In this document: positions 1 to 6,298 of the stretch, piece after piece
Layout: each line of letters begins with the position of its first letter
Numbering within the stretch: the stretch's first letter is position 1
Source: Verrucomicrobia bacterium GWC2_42_7
Lineage (GTDB): Bacteria > Verrucomicrobiota > Verrucomicrobiia > Opitutales > GWC2-42-7-A
NCBI GenBank assembly: GCA_001831055.1
Contig: MIDO01000002.1
Span: 1 to 8,948 of the forward strand
Reading direction: 5' to 3'
DNA length: 8,948 bases
Notes under the pieces: model-generated
Database searches by the model: none
Told to the model about the DNA's origin: nothing
What the model saw: only the letters and a program-made list of their open reading frames with translations
Made by a program: the position numbers and the translations under genes

Positions 1-1
1 C

Positions 2-1942
2 TCAGAAGTTCCGGATTTCTATTTTGACTCACATGCAGCATTTAAGGCAGTGACAGAAATGTTGGGGGTCATTAGCTTGCAAGGGTTTGGGATTGAACAC
101 GATCACCCTGCTCTACCAGCGGCCGGGGCACTCGTTTATTATGTATCAGAAACGCTTTGCCAGCGTCCAAAAAATATCAAATTTTTAAGAGAGTATAAGG
201 TCAATAGAAGTCTCATATTGGATACGGCAACCTTACGCAATTTAGAGATTTTCAAATCAGCAAACGGATCAAGAGAGGGGTCGCTGTTTAATTCAATCAA
301 TCGCTGCGTGACTGCCGCTGGCATACGCCTTCTTGAGCAGTACCTGGCAACCCCATTGATCGATCTCAACGAACTCAAACGGCGCCAACAGTGCATTAGC
401 GAATTGATTGAGGAATTCAGCAGCGCAGGATCCATACGTAAGGATCTTCAGGGAATCAGAGACATTGTAAGAATTTTATCTCGATTGCAAACCCGTATCC
501 GCAACCCTCGAGAATTGGGCGGCATAAGAGATACATTAGATCGGCTTCCTTCTATTAAGAGCCAGATAGCTACCATACAATCGCCTCACATACAAACCCT
601 GTCCAACCGGATCCAAAGTTTGGACAATCTACGAACCCTGTTAACGTCTTCGCTTAAAGAGGAAGTCCCAGGTGATTTAACAGAAGGCGGCTATATTAAA
701 GACGGCTATGATGAGGCACTCGACCATCTTCGTGGGCTCACGCGGAACAATCAAGCATGGTTAAGTGAACTCGAGCAATCCGAACAACAAAGGACAGGCA
801 TCAAGAACTTAAGGATCAAATATAATGGTGCTTTTGGTTATTTTATTGAAATTACAAAATCCTACATTCATTTGGTTCCGGAAAATTATATCCGGAAGCA
901 AACCATGACGAATGCAGAGCGTTACTGTACTGAAGAATTGAAGCAAAAAGAGAAAGAAATTTTGCACGCTGAAGAAAAGGCTATTGCCCGTGAAGAGGAA
1001 ATTCTTCGGGCGCTAGTTGCAACTATCCTGGAATCTGAAGCCCCCTTAAGGGAAACCGCATTGGCTCTTGCAGAACTCGACCTGTTCATCGGCTGGGCTT
1101 TCCTTGCTCGCGGATGGAACTACACCTGCCCTCAAGTTGACGATTCCAATGTGATCGACATAGAGGAAGGAAGGCATCCTGTTGTTGAACAAATGCTCCG
1201 ATCAAATCAAATGGGCACTTCCAGTGGGCTTTCCTTTGTTCCTAATAGTACATTTTTATCCTCAACAGACGAACAAATTGCGCTTATTACAGGGCCTAAT
1301 ATGGCAGGGAAATCGACCTATATACGCCAGGTAGCGCTAATTATGTTGATGGCGCAAATTGGGTGTTGGGTTCCGGCAAAGAGGTGCCGCATGGGTCTGG
1401 TTGACCGCATATTTTCCCGTATCGGGGCCAGCGACGAACTTTCAAGAGGAAATTCTACTTTCATGGTAGAAATGAATGAAACTGCAAATATTCTCAACAA
1501 TGCCACAAACCGCAGCCTAATCGTCCTCGATGAAATTGGCAGAGGAACAAGCACTTACGATGGGTTAAGTATCGCCTGGGCAGTGATAGAGTATTTGCAT
1601 GGTAGCAACGGGCAAGGCCCCAAAACTCTTTTTGCAACTCACTATCATGAGCTGACACAACTTAGTAAAACGCTCCCTCGCCTTCGCAATTATTCAGTAG
1701 CAGTCAAAGAATGGAACGACGAAATCATCTTTGTACGCCAAGTAATCCAAGGCGCTGCGGATCGTTCTTACGGAATCCAAGTCGCGCGACTCGCAGGACT
1801 CCCGTCCAATGTCATCAACCGGGCAAAAGTAATCTTACAGGAACTCGAATCCGAAGGAGTCGTCCTCCAGACAACTCTTAAACCCCCACCTTCTCCAACC
1901 CCCAAGAAGAACCTCAAAGACAACCAATTACTTTTATTTTGA
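2..1942 (+). CDS. mutS: DNA mismatch repair ATPase MutS, 5'-truncated by the window edge
   Basis: MutS binds base mismatches and small loops and starts mismatch repair through an ATP-driven sliding clamp. The frame is open from base 2 and already reads PDFYFDSHAAFKAVTEMLG, a normal internal MutS segment, so the GTG at 50 is not the start. About 646 of the usual roughly 850 codons are present; the N-terminal mismatch-binding domain is mostly outside. Visible are the connector/lever region, the clamp segment around IKYNGAFGYFIEITKS, the Walker A motif GPNMAGKST (1292-1318), the signature GASDELSRGNSTFMVEMNE, Walker B LIVLDE with GRGTSTYDG, and the conserved FATHYHELT. A Pro/Lys-rich tail ends in QLLLF, which fits the beta-clamp-binding pentapeptide QLxLF. 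The ATPase is intact, so a functional protein is expected. No mutL is adjacent. The identification is certain from the motifs. Confidence 0.97.
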   Translation, partial: SEVPDFYFDSHAAFKAVTEMLGVISLQGFGIEHDHPALPAAGALVYYVSETLCQRPKNIKFLREYKVNRSLILDTATLRNLEIFKSANGSREGSLFNSINRCVTAAGIRLLEQYLATPLIDLNELKRRQQCISELIEEFSSAGSIRKDLQGIRDIVRILSRLQTRIRNPRELGGIRDTLDRLPSIKSQIATIQSPHIQTLSNRIQSLDNLRTLLTSSLKEEVPGDLTEGGYIKDGYDEALDHLRGLTRNNQAWLSELEQSEQQRTGIKNLRIKYNGAFGYFIEITKSYIHLVPENYIRKQTMTNAERYCTEELKQKEKEILHAEEKAIAREEEILRALVATILESEAPLRETALALAELDLFIGWAFLARGWNYTCPQVDDSNVIDIEEGRHPVVEQMLRSNQMGTSSGLSFVPNSTFLSSTDEQIALITGPNMAGKSTYIRQVALIMLMAQIGCWVPAKRCRMGLVDRIFSRIGASDELSRGNSTFMVEMNETANILNNATNRSLIVLDEIGRGTSTYDGLSIAWAVIEYLHGSNGQGPKTLFATHYHELTQLSKTLPRLRNYSVAVKEWNDEIIFVRQVIQGAADRSYGIQVARLAGLPSNVINRAKVILQELESEGVVLQTTLKPPPSPTPKKNLKDNQLLLF

Positions 1943-1946
1943 TCGT

Positions 1947-1975
1947 AAAAGGTGTGAAGACCTTTTCTTTTCGCG
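1947..1975 (+). terminator. Probable mutS terminator
   Basis: Just after the mutS stop, AAAAGGT (1947-1953) pairs with ACCTTTT (1960-1966) around the loop GTGAAG, and CTTTT follows. This is a short intrinsic-terminator shape. The following CGCGC and A-run (1972-1982) can form a competing CCTTTT/AAAAGG stem (1961-1984), and the same CGCG core recurs in other hairpins of the window. The stem is weak in GC, so confidence is moderate. Confidence 0.5.
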
Positions 1976-1995
1976 CAAAAAAGGGAGCTTCGGAA

Positions 1996-2024
1996 TTGCC
2001 AATAGAAACTAAAAATACTATAGT
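1996..2024 (+). promoter_or_regulatory. Sigma70-type promoter for the GNAT gene
   Basis: TTGCCA (1996-2001) and TATAGT (2019-2024) lie exactly 17 bp apart, each one base off the consensus. They sit about 60 bp before the ATG at 2087, which predicts a leader of roughly 55 nt. This is the best housekeeping promoter in the window. It implies that the acetyltransferase is transcribed independently of mutS. Confidence 0.6.
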
Positions 2025-2086
2025 TATGAGAAACACTTTCGTCTCAAAATCCCTTCCAAAAACGTTACACAACTAACTAAGCAAAA

Positions 2087-2641
2087 ATGAATTATAAATT
2101 TTTAGAGAATTATTGCTTAAAGAGCGAAGAGTACGAATTGGTTTCTATCCGAAATGAGGATATGCTGTTGATTAAAGAGTGGAGGAACGACCAAATCGAT
2201 GTACTGCGGCAAAGAAAACCATTATCAGATGAGGATCAACGCAACTATTTTCGCGAAAAGGTCCTTCCGACTTTTGATCAAGCGGAACCGGAACAGATTT
2301 TATTGAGTTATTTGAAAAATGGAAAATGTATCGGTTATGGGGGCCTTGTACATTTAGATTGGGAGGCGCGGAGGGGAGAAGTCTCTTTCCTCCTTGAAAC
2401 GGCCCGTGTTTCGGACCGCGACATGCATTCCCGGGAATTTAAAACTTATCTCGCTCTCATCAAACAACTTGCATTTAAAATATTAAAACTACACCGTCTT
2501 TCTACCGAAACATTCGACGTAAGACCTTGGCACGTTGCCGTGTTAGAGTCGGAAGGTTTTAAATTTGAAGGCCGCCTCAGGGATCATGTCAAAATCCAAG
2601 GAGAATACACAGATTCCTTATTACATGGCTTGATTATATAG
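2087..2641 (+). CDS. GNAT-family N-acetyltransferase (RimJ/RimL- or PseH-like)
   Basis: The 184-residue protein has the single-domain GNAT size and would transfer an acetyl group from acetyl-CoA to an amine; its substrate cannot be told from sequence. Family-like segments are IKEWRNDQ (29-36), the strand pair CIGYGGLVHLDW (81-92) followed by GEVSFLLE, the helix LAFKILKLHRLSTETFD (128-144), and the C-terminal VLESEGFKFEGRLRDHVKIQ (152-171) followed by GEYTDSLLHGL. This last block is the typical 'GF..EG.LR....G.Y.DS' signature. The usual Q/RxxGxG/A pyrophosphate loop is not recognisable around residues 108-118 (RVSDRDMHSRE), which is odd. Related enzymes modify ribosomal proteins, sugar-nucleotide amines in surface glycans, or antibiotics. 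The gene has its own promoter and no Shine-Dalgarno sequence before the ATG. The family is well supported, the function open. Confidence 0.85.
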   Translation: MNYKFLENYCLKSEEYELVSIRNEDMLLIKEWRNDQIDVLRQRKPLSDEDQRNYFREKVLPTFDQAEPEQILLSYLKNGKCIGYGGLVHLDWEARRGEVSFLLETARVSDRDMHSREFKTYLALIKQLAFKILKLHRLSTETFDVRPWHVAVLESEGFKFEGRLRDHVKIQGEYTDSLLHGLII

Positions 2642-2665
2642 TTAATTGCATTGAGAATCGAGATG

Positions 2666-2707
2666 CGGAAGCCCTTTCTTTTTGAGATAAAAAAGAAAGG
2701 GGTTCCG
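2666..2707 (+). terminator. Long hairpin terminator after the GNAT gene
   Basis: An inverted repeat begins 24 bp after the stop codon: 2666-2683 pairs with 2690-2707 around the loop GAGATA, with one G-G mismatch (2671/2702) in 18 positions. The arms contain CCCTTTCTTTTT and AAAAAGAAAGGG, the same arm motif seen in other terminator-like hairpins here. No clear T-run follows, so it may be processed or act differently from a standard intrinsic terminator. Confidence 0.6.
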
Positions 2708-2735
2708 GCCTTCTCAATAGACATTTAATTTACTA

Positions 2736-2784
2736 TATAATTAATAAAAAGAAGATTGTTACTGCTCCTGATTTTGCGTAAATT
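2736..2784 (+). promoter_or_regulatory. AT-rich promoter region before the secretion chaperone (tentative)
   Basis: Two weak possibilities exist in this spacer. A perfect -10 TATAAT lies at 2736-2741 without a good -35 at normal spacing. TTGTTA (2756-2761) with TAAATT (2779-2784) has a 17-bp spacing and four of six matches in each box. Either would leave a leader of 50-100 nt before the ATG at 2846. Confidence 0.28.
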
Positions 2785-2845
2785 ATGTACCCTGTTCCCT
2801 AAAAACGTCTAAAAAAAGAGCCTACGCGTAATTCTATTTTTTCTC

Positions 2846-3259
2846 ATGAAATCAGTAATAAATTCTTACCTTCAAGAATTGGCGCAAAAAGTAAACCTTC
2901 CTCTTGCGCTTAATGAAAAGGGGCAATGTTATTTGAATCACAGTAGCGGACTCGACTGCATAATAGAAGTCCCTGATAACCAATCCATTTTGTTTTTATA
3001 TTCACCTGTAATGCCTCTTCCAACTAACTATAATAAGGAACTACTTTTTCAGGTCTTATCGCTCAATCTGCACCAAATTATTACACATGGGACAACCTTA
3101 GCAATCGATCCTTCAACCCATTATTTCGTCCTTTGTTTTTCGAAACCCATTGAGTCTTTAAATTTTGCTTCCTTCGAAAATATCCTCGGTAATTTCCTTG
3201 AAACAGCTTCCTCTATAAAAACCCAATTACTCGAACTTATGAACACAAACCTTGAATAA
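2846..3259 (+). CDS. Type III secretion chaperone, CesT/Tir-chaperone family
   Basis: This small, 137-residue protein matches the class I type III secretion chaperone pattern. It has an N-terminal helix (SVINSYLQELAQKVNLPL, 3-20), two beta strands with an acidic 'G.CYL' start (QCYLNHSSGLDCIIEVP), the central helix LLFQVLSLNLHQIITHGTTL (66-85), the strand AIDPSTHYFVLCFSKPI (86-102), and the closing helix after the 'SLNFASFENILGNFLETA' block (104-121). Such proteins work as cytoplasmic dimers that hold an effector's N-terminal region unfolded and deliver it to the injectisome. No effector gene follows: the next gene, yhhQ, is convergent, so the partner is encoded elsewhere. The ATG at 2846 follows CTATTTTTTCTC without a ribosome-binding site. 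Identification rests on fold pattern and size, since the family is poorly conserved at sequence level. Confidence 0.8.
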   Translation: MKSVINSYLQELAQKVNLPLALNEKGQCYLNHSSGLDCIIEVPDNQSILFLYSPVMPLPTNYNKELLFQVLSLNLHQIITHGTTLAIDPSTHYFVLCFSKPIESLNFASFENILGNFLETASSIKTQLLELMNTNLE

Positions 3260-3315
3260 GAGAAGAAGGTTTTTGTTCTGGCATATAGAATCCTTAGAAA
3301 GTGGCAAACTGCGAA

Positions 3316-3346
3316 AACCTTTCTTTTCGCGCGCAAATAAAAGGTT
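3316..3346. terminator. Shared hairpin between the converging chaperone and yhhQ genes
   Basis: AACCTTT (3316-3322) pairs with AAAGGTT (3340-3346). The arms continue as CTTTTCGCG and GCGCAAAT, giving a further short TTT/AAA pairing and a CGCG-rich loop. It lies between two convergent stops (3259 and 3355) and can serve both strands. AAGGTTTT at 3266-3273 could pair with AAAACCTT at 3314-3321 instead, giving an alternative fold. Confidence 0.5.
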
Positions 3347-3354
3347 CTCGATCC

Positions 3355-4080
3355 TTACTTCTTAACATAATATTTAGCCCAATAGATAATAGGCGTTTGT
3401 AGGATAGTTACGGTAATGCGCAGGAGGTAGGTTCCGAGGATGTAAGACAGCGCGACTGTTTTCCAAGGGAGGGGATCTTTTGCAAAGACAATCCAGGCTA
3501 AAGTAGAAAAAATAGTACTGTCTATTAAGGAAGACATCAACATAGCCCCGTTGTTTCTGAGCCATAAGAACTTACCTTGAGTCAACTTACGTATAGCCTG
3601 ATAACACCAAACATCATAATACTGACTGCATAAATAAGAAATCATACCTGAAAACAACAAAGCCAAAGAGGGTGAAAAAATGGCTAATAGGTGCCCGTGC
3701 ATTTCTCCAAAACCCCCGTTTGGATTAAATCCAAGGGTAAACATCATAAAAACGGTCATTAAGACGGCTGCACAAAATCCCAACATCACTCCACGTCTAG
3801 CAGATTGAGGGCCATAGTATTCGCACAAAATATCTGTAGCCAAGTAAGTCGACGAGAATAACACCGTCCCCAAGGCAATGGGCTCCGGAAATAGTGGAAA
3901 TTTTACCACTTTAAGTACCTTTATATTTGCAGCTACTACGGCAACCCCGATGTACAAGTACAGTCCAGGCTCCCCATACATCGTCAATAAAAACAATATA
4001 GATAAACAGCAAAAGGCAAATAAGCCCCCCGCGACTACCTCAACAGGCATCCGATTTAATAAATTAACTATCGTTTCCAT
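3355..4080 (-). CDS. yhhQ: Queuosine precursor transporter, YhhQ/QPTR family (DUF165)
   Basis: This inner-membrane protein belongs to the VUT/QPTR family, which imports precursors of the modified tRNA base queuosine (preQ0, preQ1 or queuine). The 241 residues show about six to seven hydrophobic segments, roughly 13-34, 39-58, 66-85, 98-118, 131-152, 182-201 and 207-232. Family hallmarks are AANIKVLKVV (50-59), the STYLATDILCEYYGPQSAR stretch (77-95) containing the TDxxxExYG motif, and SSLIDSTIFSTLAW (183-196). Length is near normal with a slightly long N-terminus. The ATG at 4080 is chosen because it precedes the first membrane segment; no Shine-Dalgarno is visible. The gene is divergent from the carboxyltransferase gene and convergent with the chaperone gene. 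No queuosine-synthesis or tgt gene is in the window, so which precursor it carries cannot be judged. In Chlamydia trachomatis a homologue is linked to queuine salvage, which suits a host-dependent bacterium. Confidence 0.9.
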   Translation of the reverse strand: METIVNLLNRMPVEVVAGGLFAFCCLSILFLLTMYGEPGLYLYIGVAVVAANIKVLKVVKFPLFPEPIALGTVLFSSTYLATDILCEYYGPQSARRGVMLGFCAAVLMTVFMMFTLGFNPNGGFGEMHGHLLAIFSPSLALLFSGMISYLCSQYYDVWCYQAIRKLTQGKFLWLRNNGAMLMSSLIDSTIFSTLAWIVFAKDPLPWKTVALSYILGTYLLRITVTILQTPIIYWAKYYVKK

Positions 4081-4098
4081 ATTTTAAACTGATCTATC

Positions 4099-4216
4099 TC
4101 TTATTGGGGCAACCCATTTTTCATCTCCCAAAAAGGTTTTCCCAAACCCCTTCCGAAAAGGAAATCGTTACGTGGGTATAAATTTTATAGGAAATTTATA
4201 CCCGCGTAAGGAGCTT
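4099..4216. repeat. Interspersed two-hairpin repeat, copy 1 (forward)
   Basis: This stretch begins TTATTGGGG-like, continues through ACCCCTTCCGAAAA (4146-4159) and GGAAATCGTTACG, and ends in a strong palindrome. In the palindrome 4168-4185 pairs with 4192-4209 around the loop TATAGG, 18 positions with a single T-G wobble. The same core occurs at 5996-6010 and, on the other strand, around 6209-6233. It lies upstream of yhhQ on its coding side. Each arm of the palindrome contains GGGTATAAATTT, so a -10-like TATAAAT is present on both strands and an operator or promoter role is possible. Confidence 0.6.
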
Positions 4217-4291
4217 CTTTTGTCAAGATCTTAAGAAAACGCCATTAAAAAGCCGCTTTCATTGAAACGCGTTACTCAACAAAGAGTTTTC

Positions 4292-4297
4292 TATAAT
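4292..4297 (+). promoter_or_regulatory. Candidate -10 box for the carboxyltransferase gene
   Basis: A perfect TATAAT lies 167 bp before the ATG at 4464. No good -35 sits 16-18 bp upstream; TTGAAA at 4262-4267 is 24 bp away, too far. If it is used, the transcript would start near 4304 and include the two hairpins between 4323 and 4424 as a leader. Confidence 0.3.
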
Positions 4298-4322
4298 CTA
4301 TAAATTCTTTTTCTTCGCGAAA

Positions 4323-4368
4323 GAAAAATCGAAAAATTTCCCAAGTTTTTCACGACGCTCGATTTTTC
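4323..4368 (+). repeat. Hairpin in the leader of the carboxyltransferase gene
   Basis: GAAAAATCGA (4323-4332) pairs perfectly with TCGATTTTTC (4359-4368), and an inner GAAAAA/TTTTTC pairing is possible. The stem can be lengthened by AAAG/CTTT with one bulge. Directly before it is another small CGCG-loop inverted repeat (about 4308-4328). No upstream gene ends here because the flanking genes diverge, so it is not the terminator of a visible gene. Confidence 0.5.
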
Positions 4369-4378
4369 CTTTGGAAGG

Positions 4379-4424
4379 TACCAGGAAAACTTTCTTTTAT
4401 CGCGAAAAGAAAGTTTTCCTGGTA
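4379..4424 (+). repeat. Perfect 20-bp hairpin upstream of the carboxyltransferase gene
   Basis: 4379-4398 is exactly complementary to 4405-4424 around the loop ATCGCG, the longest perfect stem in the window. The arms contain TTTCTTTT and AAAAGAAA like the terminator at 6900. It ends 39 bp before the ATG of the carboxyltransferase gene and is not followed by a T-run. It could be the terminator of an unseen short transcript, an attenuator, or a dispersed repeat. Confidence 0.7.
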
Positions 4425-4463
4425 TTGCGTATTGAAAGAAAAAGGATTAACCTTTTTTAAGTT

Positions 4464-5939
4464 ATGAAGAGTGTTTCGTTTAACAATACAGTACTTCGCG
4501 ATGGACACCAGTCGCTGGCGGCAACACGAATGACTTTGGCCCAAATGTTGCCCGTTTGTAACCTGCTTGATTCTCTTAATTTCAGTGCTCTAGAGACCTG
4601 GGGAGGGGCTACCATTGATGCAGGTTTACGATTTTTGAATGAGTTCCCATTCGATCGGCTAGATGCCCTCAAAAAGGCGTTACCCAATACCCCGCATATG
4701 ATGCTCTTGCGCGGGCAAAACATTGTCCAATACGCTCATTTTGCTGATGATGTGGTAGAAGCGTTCATTACGGTAGCGGCAAAGCATGGGATGGATGTTT
4801 TTAGGATTTTTGACGCACTCAATGATACGCGTAACATGGAAACAGCCATTAGGGCCGTAAAAAAGGCAAAAAAGCATGCCCAAGGCGTCATCTGCTATAC
4901 AACCAGTCCGGTCCATTCGATGGAAACTTTTATGAAAATGGCCGAGAACATAGTCAATATGGAGTGCGATTCTCTTTGCATCAAAGACATGGCTGGCCTG
5001 ATTCCCCCGCGCGTTGCATTTGACCTGGTTTCTTCCATAAAAAAACGCTTTGAAATCCCAGTTATTGTGCACACGCATGAAACGGCTGGTCTCGGAGCGA
5101 CAACCTACTATGCTGCTATCGAAGCGGGAGCGGACTCAGTAGATACCTCCATTGCCCCTTTTGCAAATGGCACAGGACAACCTGATACCACTCGCATGCT
5201 GGCGCTTCTCGAGAATCACGCTCGAAAACCAGATTACGACAAAGAGACCCTTCATCAAATTCACATTCTTTTGAAAAAAACTTACAATGAACTTAGTAAG
5301 TTCACTAGTCCAGAAAACGAAAGAATTGATAACGATGTCCTTACCTATCAAGTACCTGGAGGAATGCTCAGCAATTTTAGAAGCCAACTCAAAGAACAAA
5401 ATATGGCCGATCGATTCGACGATGTTTTAAAGGAAATTCCTGTTGTCCGCAAAGCACTGGGATGGATTCCCCTTGTTACACCCACATCGCAGATTGTTGG
5501 CGTCCAAGCCATGCTAAATGTCAAATTCGGTCGCTGGAAAAACTTCTCTCCTCAAGCCATCGATATTGCACTTGGTTTCTATGGACAAACACCGGCTCCC
5601 GTTGACCCAGAAGTGAAAAAAATCGCAATGGAATTCAGCGGTAAAGACCCTATCAACTGCCGTCCTGCAGACCTAAAATCGCCCCAAATGCAGTCCCTTC
5701 GCCAAGAACTTGCTTCAAAAAACCTCCCCCAACAGGACGAACACTGTGTCATCTATGCGATGTTTCCTCAAGAATTTGAAAAACATTTTCAATCTAAAAA
5801 CCCTCCCCCCGGATCCCCTCCCCTTCCAGCACCAACTCCATTAAGTCCCGCAATCGCTGCTTCAAAAACAAAAACCCTTGCCCTAACCATAAACGGGAAG
5901 CAACACCTTGTCACAGTTCAAGAACTGGGAAATAGCTAA
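4464..5939 (+). CDS. Biotin-dependent carboxyltransferase subunit (pyruvate carboxylase B / oxaloacetate decarboxylase alpha / transcarboxylase 5S family), without biotinyl domain
   Basis: The 491-residue protein is a TIM-barrel carboxyltransferase that moves a carboxyl group between carboxybiotin and pyruvate/oxaloacetate. Active-site motifs are complete: RDGHQS (12-17, metal-binding Asp13), LETWGGAT (43-50), IKDMAG (173-178, with the carbamylated metal-ligand Lys174), the metal-binding His203 and His205 in VHTHET, NGTGQPDTTRMLALL (235-249) and QVPGGMLSN (296-304). The second, PYC_OADA-type domain runs to about 440. Then comes a Pro-rich linker (446-463) and TLALTINGKQHLVTV, the strand that normally leads into the biotinyl domain. 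The protein ends there: there is no AMKM lysine motif, and none follows the stop. A separate biotin carrier is therefore needed, as in Propionibacterium transcarboxylase, whose 5S subunit has a similar size. The start at 4464 lies five residues before the conserved FNNTVLRDG block. Which acceptor or complex it serves is open. Confidence 0.9.
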   Translation: MKSVSFNNTVLRDGHQSLAATRMTLAQMLPVCNLLDSLNFSALETWGGATIDAGLRFLNEFPFDRLDALKKALPNTPHMMLLRGQNIVQYAHFADDVVEAFITVAAKHGMDVFRIFDALNDTRNMETAIRAVKKAKKHAQGVICYTTSPVHSMETFMKMAENIVNMECDSLCIKDMAGLIPPRVAFDLVSSIKKRFEIPVIVHTHETAGLGATTYYAAIEAGADSVDTSIAPFANGTGQPDTTRMLALLENHARKPDYDKETLHQIHILLKKTYNELSKFTSPENERIDNDVLTYQVPGGMLSNFRSQLKEQNMADRFDDVLKEIPVVRKALGWIPLVTPTSQIVGVQAMLNVKFGRWKNFSPQAIDIALGFYGQTPAPVDPEVKKIAMEFSGKDPINCRPADLKSPQMQSLRQELASKNLPQQDEHCVIYAMFPQEFEKHFQSKNPPPGSPPLPAPTPLSPAIAASKTKTLALTINGKQHLVTVQELGNS

Positions 5940-5953
5940 AAAAGCGTTCTTTT

Positions 5954-6060
5954 TTCGGGGAAACTGCTTTTAGTCGCCTAAAAGAGTTTCCCCGAACCCC
6001 TTCCGAAAAAGAGGTAATGCGCGTAATTAATTTTTTAAAATTAGTTACGCGCAAAAAAGA
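5954..6060. repeat. Interspersed two-hairpin repeat, copy 2 (forward)
   Basis: The first hairpin pairs TTCGGGGAAACT (5954-5965) with AGTTTCCCCGAA (5985-5996), plus inner CTTTTAG/CTAAAAG around the loop TCGC, with one bulged G at 5966. It lies 15 bp after the carboxyltransferase stop and may terminate it. ACCCCTTCCGAAAA follows, identical over 14 bases to copy 1. The second hairpin pairs 6019-6034 with 6037-6052 (16 positions, one T-G wobble), with GCGCGTAA-type ends. CGCGCAAAAAAG (6048-6059) recurs after mutS at 1972-1983. Confidence 0.6.
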
Positions 6061-6170
6061 AACTTTTTTCTCATTTCAAAACTTACTCTTTATTCCCCCA
6101 ATAGGGTTTTTAGAGGCATCCATTTCTTAAATACAACAACACTTTGACTGCCAACAACATATAAAAAGAC

Positions 6171-6266
6171 ACTCTCCCGAAAAGAAATTTTGATAAAAAT
6201 TTGCTTTTGCGAAACGATCTCCTTTTCGGAGGGCGCTTGGGGCGACCCAAAGCGGTCCCCAATAAC
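6171..6266. repeat. Interspersed two-hairpin repeat, copy 3 (inverted, diverged)
   Basis: Read on the minus strand, this segment starts TTATTGGGG (6265 to 6257) like copy 1, continues with TCCGAAAAGGAGATCGTT, one base different from copy 1 over 18 positions, and ends in an imperfect AAATTT-centred hairpin, like copy 1. With copies 1 and 2 it fills most of the two longest spacers of the window. The rest of 5940-6298 shows no gene and no clear promoter for the adenosyltransferase. Confidence 0.45.
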
Positions 6267-6298
6267 TTCCATTGTAAGCAATTTACGTACTGATTCTT

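Noticed and set aside
50..52. GTG as start of mutS
   Set aside because: The frame is open upstream and already encodes conserved MutS residues (PDFYFDSHAAFKAV), so the gene begins outside the window.
3878..4087. Plus-strand open frame opposite yhhQ
   Set aside because: It is the antisense shadow of a conserved membrane-protein gene and shows no protein features of its own.
4350..5399. Minus-strand open frames across the carboxyltransferase gene and its leader
   Set aside because: They overlap a gene with a complete set of active-site motifs and read as random composition.
5940..6060. A frameshifted biotinyl domain after the carboxyltransferase stop
   Set aside because: No AMKM-like motif is seen in any forward frame; the sequence is hairpin repeat right after the stop.
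6144..6165. Promoter TTGACT / TATAAA before the adenosyltransferase gene
   Set aside because: The boxes are only 10 bp apart, too close for sigma70 recognition.
6090..6281. Minus-strand 63-codon open frame in the spacer before the adenosyltransferase gene
   Set aside because: It starts at TTG, matches no family I know, and its sequence covers the diverged hairpin repeat and palindromes, which explain the openness better than a gene.
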